A stretch of DNA of 64,000 nt. It comes from Stictocephala bisonia. Lineage: Eukaryota; Arthropoda; Insecta; Hemiptera; Membracidae. The notes beneath the pieces were generated by a model. The model was given only the letters and a program-made list of their open reading frames with translations. It made no database searches and had not been told where the DNA came from. Made by a program: the position numbers and the translations under genes. Position 1 is the first letter of the stretch; each line of letters opens with the position of its first letter. The DNA lies in NCBI GenBank assembly GCA_035578905.1, contig JAQJVL010000198.1, positions 434,001 through 498,000 of the forward strand, written 5' to 3'. Shown in pieces: positions 11,201 to 20,108 of the stretch.

Positions 11201-11438
11201 CATGAAAAGTTATTTTGAACAGGACACTGCAGTTGAATTAAGCATTCAAAAGCTGGAAAAGAAAGGAAGACCTTCCAGTCAACCACTTCGATTGAGTGAT
11301 TACTTAGTTCCACTTTGGCCAGGAGGAAAGCCAATTTCAAAACCTAAACTTGAAGACTTGAAGTCTCTTCTGCCGTTAATCCCAAAAGATGCAAGACCTG
11401 TGTTTCGGTCCTTGTTCAGCGATAAATGTGGAAGATGA
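8300..11438 (+). pseudogene. Transposase-like gene (DUF7869-type), one intron, one frameshift
   Basis: Exon 1 is 8300-8377 (26 codons, starts MDSLKTRTKQ), with donor AAG|gtaagaaa; exon 2 begins at 9010 after tttgttgtttcag, same phase. Exon 2 has an acidic, low-complexity N-terminal part with three tandem copies of an about 12-residue DVENTNPxTVE unit (9590-9685), then a basic patch, Cys pairs, and a Lys-rich C-x2-C region (DTCNLC). At about 10671 one base is missing: the frame switches and then continues to 11438 with the LWSDSCGGQNRN block typical, as I recall, of the DUF7869 proteins that are common in insect genomes. Apart from this single deletion the gene looks complete. The DUF name is from memory and should be checked. 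Confidence 0.7.
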
Positions 11439-12219
11439 CATCGATGGGTTTAATGGACAACTTGACTTTGAAGTTGAATAATGACATTTTATTTTAGTTT
11501 TTTGTTATTTTAATTGTTTTCAATTGAAGGGTATACTGTAGGCCTATGTCATTATTTACCCGTAAGTATTGTGTTTCATTAATAAACAACATTTTGAACT
11601 AGAGGAAAACATTTCAGTAAATTATTTTAGTACCTATTGTGACTTTTATCTCAGTTCAGTTATTGTCAAATACAACAAAATTATTATTTACATAATAAAC
11701 CCTTGACATAAATAATAACCAACTAATTTATTATATGCCTTTAGCAGACTACATAGGTGAAAATTGTTTAGCCTTGATCCTTTTTAAACAAATTTTCAGC
11801 TTTGATAACTAATTAGAAATTTGCCATTTCAATTTGTATCCTAATAAAGTGAGGTAGCCTAGTAATTAATTATATTTTGTCCTTAAAGTCTTTAAATATG
11901 CATGTAGTTTACTGATGCTTAATAATTATAATAGTAGGCCTAATGCAGTGTTTAGTTATGCATAACAAGACCAAAAGACTTAAAAGTCAGTTAGTCTAAT
12001 GATGCATAACAAAATCATACAATTTAAAAATTATGCATAAGTAGACTATTGGCTATTTTATTTAATTTTAGTCTTATTAAAAACACTAGGAAGTTGAGCT
12101 TTAACAACAAAGTTAAATAAGAGTAACTTCCTTTTTATAAAAAATTGGGACAGTAGAACAAGAGACAGGTTTTTTATTGATCAGAAACTTTGAGGTTAAT
12201 TATCTCAGAACTACTTTTT

Positions 12220-12251
12220 GGCGCTTGGTCTAGTGATGCATAACACCGTCC
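12220..12251 (-). repeat. Right terminal inverted repeat of the 4.4-kb transposon
   Basis: Exact reverse complement of 7866-7897, followed by the atat duplication. Confidence 0.9.
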
Positions 12252-12474
12252 ATATGTTCCCTTTGCTTCAAGTAAAAGCTTAACCTATTATTTTCATATT
12301 TTGGTATTAAAAAAAGACTAAGCGCTAGAATAAAACATCTAAACATAAAAGACATACTGAGGTGTAGACACCCCAAACAGAAAATAAAGTTATATTTTGA
12401 CTCACGGAAAGTAGTGCTATATAATGTGACTGCGGCTTCAGACACAAAATTTATCAGAGTACACCAACTAATTT

Positions 12475-13136
12475 TTTAATTTGTCAAGATGTCAAGAACT
12501 GTTTACTATGGATTTATTTATTATGTGCATGAAATGTAAAATACAATTAGAGCAGAAATTCCAAATGTGAGCTGTACAAATCTTATTATCTGGACTTTGA
12601 TAATTTATAACAAAGAACATAGGTCAAATGAAAGACTTTACATGAAAATTCTTTTGATGGATCCATTTGTATGTTTAATAACTATATAATCAGTTGCATT
12701 CAACATTATAGAAATGTTTTATATGAAGACGACATAAAGCTATTTGGTAGTATTCAAAGCATGGAGTAACTTGAAGTTTAATGTGTGTGTTCACAAACTT
12801 AAATACAATTACAATTTAAATTGTTGTACCTTTAAATAAATCGTTTGAGTATGATGACTGTAGATTAGTGGTACTGAACTGTGGACTGTCTGGGCCAGCA
12901 ACATCAAATCAAAGCCCATTAAAAATCGATTAAGGTCAATCAAAGTCTCCATTAGGAAAGGACATTAGGTTGCATTAGGTAAAAGTATTCTTTAATGGTG
13001 GCTGATACAATAATGAATAATAAAGATAAACTATCAAACTTCTATATGCTTGGTATAAAAAACATTTTCTTTTAAACGTTCAACTGTCTTAGATCTAGTC
13101 GAAGAGTGTAATTCGGTAAACATACTCCGAACAACT
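12475..13136 (+). repeat. Leader/promoter block, copy B
   Basis: A composite of modules: 12475-12545 matches 22555-22630; 12555-12700 matches 17110-17250; 12780-12980 matches 5085-5310; 12990-13060 matches 17515-17585. It therefore bridges all the other copies. It ends right before the second 87-codon ORF. Confidence 0.7.
13054..13060 (+). promoter_or_regulatory. TATA box candidate for the 87-codon ORF copy B
   Basis: tataaaa in ggtataaaaaac, about 80 bases before ATG 13137. An initiator-like ttcaact lies about 25-30 bases downstream. Confidence 0.45.
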
Positions 13137-13400
13137 ATGATTCCTTCATACGAGTGGATTTTCTATGAATTCACTCCTGGGGAGTTAGGTAGGATACAAC
13201 TTCGTGTGAGACGTTGCCTTCGCGAAGGAAGAAGAATTTTAGCACAGTTCTTCTTCGAAGGCAATGTTACGATCAATCTGTGCACTTGTTGTTCTGGTGG
13301 GACAATTAATTTTGTCAGGGGATTCAGACGGTACACCCATTTGAATAACATTTTAGAAATCCGCCTGACAATTACGCCATCTCCACCAGAAGAACTATAA
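13137..13400 (+). CDS. Unrecognised 87-residue protein, copy B
   Basis: Same length and frame as the copy at 5450; changes are His5Tyr, Val9Phe, Ile23Val, Ser49Asn, Trp56Gly and Gly64Arg. Preceded by leader block B with a TATA candidate. Intact frame, no recognised family. The duplication also includes downstream sequence and the same long-TIR insertion, so it arose by segmental duplication of this region, not by independent capture. Confidence 0.5.
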   Translation: MIPSYEWIFYEFTPGELGRIQLRVRRCLREGRRILAQFFFEGNVTINLCTCCSGGTINFVRGFRRYTHLNNILEIRLTITPSPPEEL

Positions 13401-13439
13401 GGTAAAATATGTTTTACATTATATATAATACATTTACAA

Positions 13440-13949
13440 CTAGCCGACCCGTGCGAAGCATTCGCACTGTATTCTCTTTAAATCCCTCTTAATTAAAGTG
13501 CACACAGTATAGTTAGTAACGCATAGTTAGAGTGCAATTTAACCTAATGTAAATATGGATTAAAGAAGAAATAAAATATGTAAGTTTAAATTTAATATAA
13601 TTTATTTTATAAATGTTAGGTTAAGTTATTTACAAATTAACAGCATATTTACAAATTCAAAGTACCTCTTTAAACACTATGTTTGTGTTTGTTTTGATTT
13701 ATTTAATTCACATGTTACAGCTGATCGAATAATGTAAATAAACATTTCAAGTTTAAATTACTTGCAGAATGATATAATAGGTCGTTTTTCCAAAAAAATA
13801 TTGGAAAATGAGAGATTTGTATATTTTCATCAAGTAGTGGGTAAAAAAAGCTTTAAAATGACACCTCATTTATGTAAATTGGTGAAGAATTAAGGAAGTT
13901 ATGGCGTACCGACAAAAAAAAGTACTTTAGAAATTATAATATATATAGA
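13440..13949 (+). mobile_element. About 510-bp insertion with a ctagccgacccgtgcgaa head, absent from paralogous copy A
   Basis: Copy A reads acatttacaa|ttctttgct without interruption (about 5745-5762); copy B has this block exactly between those words. The head resembles the repeat at 4250 and the end is tatatatag-like. No clear target duplication. The paralogous empty site defines the borders to within a base or two. Confidence 0.75.
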
Positions 13950-14249
13950 TTCTTTGCTTTCTCTTTTAATTAAAGTTTCAATTGAAATTTAAGTGTTAGC
14001 TTTACTTATTTTAGAATTTTTGAACATAAATATATGAATTGGAGTAAAAAACCTAAACAAGCCTAACGGTATTGTTTATAAAGTAATGTTAACGTATTAG
14101 TTCATATAAATAATATTTAATATTTGATCAGATATTAAACAATAATATGTAAAACACTATAAGGTACGTTAAAGCTTATAAAAATCAGTTATAAGTAAAA
14201 GAACATTTTATGGACTAGTAAAATACTATGTACCATTCAATTCACTATA

Positions 14250-15412
14250 CAGGGTGTCCCAAAAGTCGACGTCCAAACTTCACAGGCTTGTTATATGGAT
14301 CATTTCCAAAAAAGAATTTCCTTTATGTATCTATCGTATTGTTAATAGTTACCGAGCTATCGACTTTTTAAATATTTTTTAAAATATGTGTATTGCAACA
14401 GAAATAAATCATTTTTATTCAAGAAATAATGCACGCAGGGCCTTAAAACCTTTACAATATAATTTGAATAAGTATATTTTCATAATTATACAGTTTTGAG
14501 GCATTTTGGGTTTGTAAAAACATAGAAGTAAAAAAAATAAAGTGTTTAAACTTTATTTTTTTAACTGAAAATGAAGTTACTACTACATTCAAACGGTGAC
14601 TGCAAATGCATTTTTACCTTAAGCTAATGACCAAATATCTTAAAAATTTCACCAATTAATGCAAAATTCAGGAATACTAACACATTAACGAATTCGTTAG
14701 CTACTTTTGAGAATTTGTGTATTTTTGAAAATATGTTAATGAAAATTGTCAACATTGCACTGATATAAAATATTCAATGTTTATTAATACCCATCTGGTC
14801 AACAATAAAACATCTACTCCAACAGTAACAGCTGATTTGTTTTGTGTGTTATTAACAGCTGATTTTGTTTGTAGGGCCCTGATATTAGTGGAATTACTTG
14901 TAATGTACTACAGGAGACTAAACGAGTATAATAAATCAATGTAAAGAGTTTAACAATTATTTACTTAATAAAATTATAGTATCAGCACAAAATTTGTGTT
15001 TCAATAGCAGTTGCATTATTGCTCTAAGATATTTGGGCATTAGCTTAGGGTAAAATTACATTTGCAGTCACCGTTTGAATTTAGTAGTAACTTTATTTTA
15101 AGTTAAAAGAATAAAATGTAAACACTATTAACCTATGTTTGTAACTTCCCGGAATGCCTTAAAACTGTATAATTATGCAAATATACTTATTCAAATTATA
15201 TTGTAAAAGTTGTAAGGCTCAACTTTGTGCATTATTTCGTGCATAAAAATGATTTTATTCTGTTGCAATACACATATTTTTAAGAATATTAAAAAAGTCA
15301 ATAGCTCGGTAACTATTAACAATACGATAGATATATAAAGGACATTTTTTTGTTGGAAATGATCCATATAACAAGCCTGTGAGGTTTGGACGTCGACTTT
15401 TGGGACACCCTG
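14250..15412. mobile_element. Long-TIR DNA element, copy B, both arms present
   Basis: Flanked by tata at 14246-14249 and 15413-15416. The left arm (14250 to about 14660) returns inverted in about 15030-15412: cagggtgtcccaaaagtcg versus its complement at the right end, the atagttaccgagctatcga region, and the gtgactgcaaatgca region. The arms are near 400 bp with scattered differences around an unrelated centre. No transposase frame, so non-autonomous. Confidence 0.75.
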
Positions 15413-15416
15413 TATA

Positions 15417-15937
15417 GTTATTAACGGAATTATAAACTGTTCTTTTATCTGTTTAATTATCTTTTACAAAATAGGAAAAAACCAGCTTTACACTGATTTT
15501 CATATGCACTGAATATCTTATATTGCAATGAATCAACAGAGACATCAAGCCAAAGAAGTGAGTAGTCTAACGGTTGTCTGCCAAGCCCTTGATATTTTTC
15601 ATTATACATATGGTATTTATTTGCTATCATTTAAAACTACTTCATCTCGAAATATTTAAATTGTATGCATTCTTTGTAAGAAATTATTTTTGAACTAAAC
15701 TGGAGTATTTTAGATGAGAAATGACACTTAAGAATGATATAGCTTGCTTTGATTTTGTTGTTGTAGATATGCTACCTAATCATGTGCATGAAAACTAAAT
15801 GCACAATGTAAAAAGAAAAACCGTGTACCTAACTCCCAAGTTGTTTATAGATTGTTAATTTCTTTTAGATTAATTTTAAAATTAAGACTTTACAATATTA
15901 TTTAATCTTATTGGTGACTAATTTATGTCTTTTAAAC
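15417..15937. other. AT-rich spacer, nothing recognised
   Basis: No conserved frame or repeat border seen. Confidence 0.4.
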
Positions 15938-16085
15938 AGAGGAAGTTATGCCAGCCTTACAAATGAACCAGTCAATGTCAACGGTTACTGAAGCTCAGAA
16001 GCACATTTGCGAGCAGTGCGCTACGGGTGTGACAAAGAACCACAGTTCTCGTGTGAATTATGTCCTTACAAAGCTAATTATGTAA
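15938..16085 (+). pseudogene. C2H2 zinc-finger exon fragment resembling lola-type fingers
   Basis: After a splice-acceptor-like tttaaacag, one frame gives GSYASLTN, an in-frame stop, then HLRAVRYGCDKEPQFSCELC. The block R-Y-x-C-x-KEPQF-x-C-x2-C-P is the hallmark of the paired fingers of insect longitudinals-lacking isoforms. The stop and the loss of the following His residues make it a fossil exon or pseudogene. Confidence 0.5.
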
Positions 16086-16330
16086 AAATCAAACTTACTA
16101 ACAAATCCATGTTGTTCTTCTGCTCCAAAATAAATAAAAAAAACTTTTTTTTTCCAAAACATTTTTTATTTCCACACACTTGTTGGATCCTTATCCTTTA
16201 GTCTAATTAAAAAATCAAGATAGCAAAATTGTTCAAAATGAGTTTTAGATTGAAAATATATACACTAATTATCTAATAACACATATTATTATAAAAAATG
16301 TTCGCTATGTACAAGAATGTCACAATGTAA

Positions 16331-16535
16331 TTATTGCGGGTCATCAGCATCTATTTCAACTTCTGGGGCTTCTCTCTTCCTACCTACCCCCAATGGCCTC
16401 CACAAATGCTTCAATTTGTGGAAACATTGTGGATGAATACCACAATTGCAGCCAGGACAGCCGTGTCAGCGCAATAATAAAATAAACAATGCACTACATA
16501 ATGCGTCTCGATCGAGACGCATAGCAGTTCTAGGG
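16331..16535 (-). pseudogene. piggyBac-type remnant: terminal end and Cys-rich transposase tail
   Basis: On the minus strand TTAA (16536-16539) is followed by CCCTAGAACTGC, a piggyBac-like end, and then after an apparent internal deletion a short frame ending at 16331 reads CPGCNCGIHPQCF, like the cysteine-rich tail of piggyBac transposases. The other end was not found. Contains the 22-bp palindrome at 16501. Confidence 0.45.
16501..16522. repeat. Perfect 22-bp palindrome
   Basis: The two 11-base halves (atgcgtctcga and its complement) match without a spacer. It lies 14 bases inside the piggyBac-like end, so it is probably a sub-terminal element of that transposon. Confidence 0.7.
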
Positions 16536-16559
16536 TTAATTCCCATATTTTATTCAAAC

Positions 16560-17110
16560 ATACAATTGTATTATTGTTTGATGTTATTTATTTAATTTAA
16601 ATTTTGTAAATAATATCCTTTTTAGTTTAGGTTTTAAAAGGTTGTAAGGTAAACGTTTAATAATCTTCGGCCCTAGATATTCAATAGTTTTCATAAAATA
16701 TGCCACATTTGGTTTTGGGACTAATAGATTACTTTTTGACCTTACAAACAAATAAAAAAGTCTAAGTAACGTTTTAGTATTGCTATTGTTAATTTTTATG
16801 AAATGGGAGATCAAGTATGCTTTACTTAAACTCATTTCCTATTTTGTACTACTGCTAAGTATGTCTTGTATAAAAGTTATTTTGTTTTTTTTGGTTCTAG
16901 TATATGTTTGTTTAATATAGTTCTTACAATTCGTATTCTACTTATAGTATTACTTAATTTGTTGTAAAAATCAATTTTGTTAGAAATTTGGCTTACAAAC
17001 AAATACAAAAGTCTAAGTAGCGTTTTAGTGTCACTATTGTTAATTTTTATGAAATTGGAGATCAAGTATGCTTTACTTAAATTCGTTTCCTATTTTGTAC
17101 TACTGCTAAG
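16560..17110 (-). pseudogene. LINE 3' end, two overlapping partial copies
   Basis: Minus-strand frames 16835-16584 (ending YLGPKIIKRLPYN...KLKRILF) and 17065-16877 resemble the C-terminal tail of non-LTR retrotransposon ORF2. The stretch 16750-16861 recurs at 16990-17108 with few changes, an internal duplication of about 243-bp period. Confidence 0.55.
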
Positions 17111-17717
17111 AAATTCCAAATGTGAGCTGTACAAATCTTATTATCTGGACGTCGATAATTTATAACAAAAAACATAGGTTAAATGAAAACCTTTATATGA
17201 ACATTTTTTAGATGGATCCATTTGTATTTTTAATAATTATATAATCAAAATGTAAATTGTTGTACCTTTAAATAAACCGTTGGTTAAGATGACTATAGGT
17301 GGGTGATATTGTTCTTCGACTGCTTGGGCCGCCTACTTCTCCAATACTGACACATTATGTGTGTATCTAGGAAATGAAGGTGGGGTCCATTAGTAATCTC
17401 ACTGCTATCGTAGCACACTCATTAGAAACCAATTTCGTGACGAACGGTGTCTAAAATATGTCAATTACCTCGTTATTGTGGCCACGAATGGCGGAAGTAG
17501 CTGATAATGTAATACGGATTCTGTAACGGTGGCTGATAAAGACAAACTACCAAACCTCTATATTCTTGGTGTACAGTAGAAAACATATAAATACGGAAAG
17601 GTAAGCCTGACTGTACGATTCAGCTTCTGGACGGCTTAGAGACAGTTGTAGTCAAACACATTTCTGTATATTTAGTTGTGCTTGTGAAATCTTTTATACC
17701 GAACATGATTTCCTATC
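17111..17717 (+). repeat. Leader/promoter block, copy C
   Basis: 17111-17250 matches 12560-12700; 17253-17290 matches the start of blocks A and B (attgttgtacctttaaataaa); 17515-17585 matches 12990-13060. It leads to a different ORF than copies A and B. Confidence 0.65.
17586..17593 (+). promoter_or_regulatory. TATA box with adjacent GTAAG, promoter candidate of the 135-codon ORF
   Basis: tataaata at 17586, then gtaag at 17601 and an initiator-like attcagctt about 30 bases downstream of the TATA. The ATG is at 17718. An upstream 10-codon frame starting at 17705 overlaps that ATG. A TATA plus DTAAG would fit a viral early/late promoter; inferred only. Confidence 0.5.
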
Positions 17718-18125
17718 ATGTACTCCAAAACGTTTAGTTTTAAAAAAGTGGCTCCAGTGACGAGTTCTTTCAACACGAGATATCCAGTGAATTCTCAGTC
17801 CGTTCAACAATTCCAACATCATCAACAACAACAGAGCATTCAAAAAGAGGATATTTTCGGACACACTACGATTCCTGTGCACGACCATACTCAGATTCAA
17901 TATCAAGTTGCAGACAGATATTCCGACTCGAGTTATCCGAACAGTGGCGTCGCAAATCAAGTCGAATCAGTGACATATTGCAATCCAAGTTACTTTACAG
18001 TACAAACAGAAGATTCGCCGTATAAAGACCCGTTTGAGGCAGTCCAACAACAAATCCTACCCTCTGATACCCAGCACCAGTTGGCCAGGGAACCTACGAT
18101 CTTTCCTGAGTGGAACGTGCATTGA
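17718..18125 (+). CDS. Unrecognised 135-residue Gln/Ser/Tyr-rich protein
   Basis: Complete frame, Gln/His-rich between residues 30 and 45, with no membrane segment or known motif. The leader shares modules with the 87-codon ORFs. A strong donor-like aacgtaagt lies directly after the stop, so a spliced 3' UTR, or a transcript joined to the acceptor-like ttttacag before 20106, is conceivable. GC-richer than its surroundings, as is the 732-codon ORF. Probably a viral gene; function unknown. Confidence 0.5.
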   Translation: MYSKTFSFKKVAPVTSSFNTRYPVNSQSVQQFQHHQQQQSIQKEDIFGHTTIPVHDHTQIQYQVADRYSDSSYPNSGVANQVESVTYCNPSYFTVQTEDSPYKDPFEAVQQQILPSDTQHQLAREPTIFPEWNVH

Positions 18126-18126
18126 A

Positions 18127-18599
18127 CGTAAGTAAAATGTTCTTTATCTTTCGCCTTACTTCAATTGAGAATCGGTGAGTGGGAAATGGTAATATTCCAA
18201 AAATTTAACTTTCATGAAACGCAACAAAAACGGTTTTAAAGCTAAACCGTTAACTTCATGACAAAATGTTCAATTGACGGTTTTTAGTGCTGATTGTAAT
18301 AGATATAAAAATTATAATTATTATTATATTTTTATTAATGATTATTAAATTTTTACAAGTCATTTACATTTTGGAATATTATCATTTTTCTACTCAATGT
18401 TGGAAATAAATGATAATAGACATATGTCTTTGTTTACAAAACATTATTTATTACTGCAGGATTGTGACATTTAACACTCTTGTTCATAATATCTTTACTT
18501 TCATGCTTTTCATAAATTTTTGAAAAATTGATGTTATGGAATGTAGAAATAAAATGCAAGGTGATATACGTAATCTTAAAAATAATTATTACTGTTGTC
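18127..18599. other. AT-rich spacer, nothing recognised
   Basis: Follows the donor-like site after the 135-codon ORF. No gene seen. Confidence 0.4.
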
Positions 18600-19490
18600 T
18601 TTTCTAAAAGAATAAGCGGAATACCAAGGAAACTTGGAATATTGTTAAGGAAGTTACGGGACAAAATTCAGTAAAGCATGACACAATAACTTTAAAAATT
18701 AACAATATAAAGGAAAATGACCCATTTAAAGTAGCTAATACATTCAATAGATTCTTTGTTGTCAATTGCTGAAGAACTAAATGTAGGAATAAATATAACT
18801 AAAATCCTTGTACTGAGTTTAAAGAAGAAACTTAATAATAATGTACATTTATTCTACTTTTTACATAGCCTTTGTAATAATGATGTATTACGGACGTTAT
18901 AGTTTTCTTTGGTACACAGTAGACTGGCCTATGGTATTGCATGCTGGGGGGAACGTATATTTTAAACCTAAAAGGTTTAATGACAAGTCAGAAACTGTTT
19001 GTTAGATTAGTATTAAGGAAAAATATAACTGAAGCATATTTTCCTCTGTTCTGTGTATTGAAAATATTACCACTAATATACATGTACTTCTATAAGGTTT
19101 TGACAATATTTTACATTCAAAGTCGGAACAGCACACAAATATAAATTACGCAATTCAAAAGATCTGTACTTCCCTAAGCCAACCAACACATATTTTACAC
19201 AAACGGTTGACTACCAAGCTCCTAAAATGTACAATAAACTGCCCAATGAGATTCGGAATTGTAAAACTATTAACAGCTTTGCAAATTCTTTAAGAAAGTG
19301 GTTATTTTCTATTGATGAAATAGAGCGGATCCTATTTCTGTACATTTTAACCAATACATGATATCGACCTTTAAAATGTAACATTTATAGGCTCAATCTA
19401 CTCTCTGTTGATAATTGTCGTAACAATGGATTACATTTATATAAAAACTATGTCAGCTAGGAATAAAGTTTGGAACTATATTTTGTTTAT
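18600..19490 (+). pseudogene. LINE fragment (jockey superfamily), internally deleted
   Basis: The 5' part reads ETWNIVKEVTGQ...NTFNRFF, the linker between endonuclease and RT; the RT core is missing; the 3' part (about 18940-19330) ends with VYNKLPNEIRN-like and SLRKWLF blocks in shifting frames. It ends in aataaag near 19460. It lies between two putative viral genes. Confidence 0.65.
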
Positions 19491-20108
19491 TTTTTTTGCA
19501 ATTTTATTCATTGTTCATAGCCACAAATGTGTATTAATAGGAATGTTTCTGTACTTCTAAACAGGCTTAACCTTGGGGATTTATATTTTCACAACATTTA
19601 TGGGATATTATGCATGTATGTAGTTTGTTTTGAAAATAAACATTTATTATTATTTTCCTCATCAGAAAAATCATCCATATATTTATTTTTGCATGAGCAG
19701 TTCGTCCAGGTCAATGTAGCTTGTACTAATAGTCCTTGTGAAGTAACAAACTCTTCTACTTTACTCCTAGCTATTTTTTCTTTTTCCCTTATATGTTAAC
19801 TTCTATTTAACTTACGATTTTCCCCGAGGATTCTTCACTATGTACTTTCAACATCTGACATTTTAACCACTACTCACTAAAAACTGCACGAATTGCCCCT
19901 CTTCCACTCAGCGTAATTTTCGATATGTCTTTCAATGGATTTATTGATAAGGAATATTGTCTTTCTTCGACTCATTGAATGCATCTACGTGTATGGAACA
20001 AAATGGCTATTTTAACTCAAGTTCACATTTGTTTAATATTACCCCTTTTCCACTCACCTAACTGACTTGTCATATACAAAAGGTAACATAATTTTACTTT
20101 TACAGGAG
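19491..20108. other. Spacer upstream of the 732-codon ORF
   Basis: Contains ataag near 19948 and an acceptor-like ttttacttttacag just before gagATG. Either marks a possible transcript start or splice junction; neither is proven. Confidence 0.35.

Larger units (their letters stand above)
7866..12251 (+). mobile_element. 4.4-kb DNA transposon with perfect 32-bp TIRs and ATAT target duplication
   Basis: Bases 7866-7897 and 12220-12251 are exact reverse complements (34 bp if two more matching inner bases are counted), flanked by atat at 7862-7865 and 12252-12255. Sub-terminal copies of the TIR words (gaccaagcgcc, gcataacaaaacc, taatgatgcataacaaaatc) occur at both ends. It carries one spliced transposase-like gene. 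Perfect TIRs with a single frameshift indicate a recent insertion. A 4-bp ATAT duplication does not by itself assign a superfamily. Confidence 0.85.
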
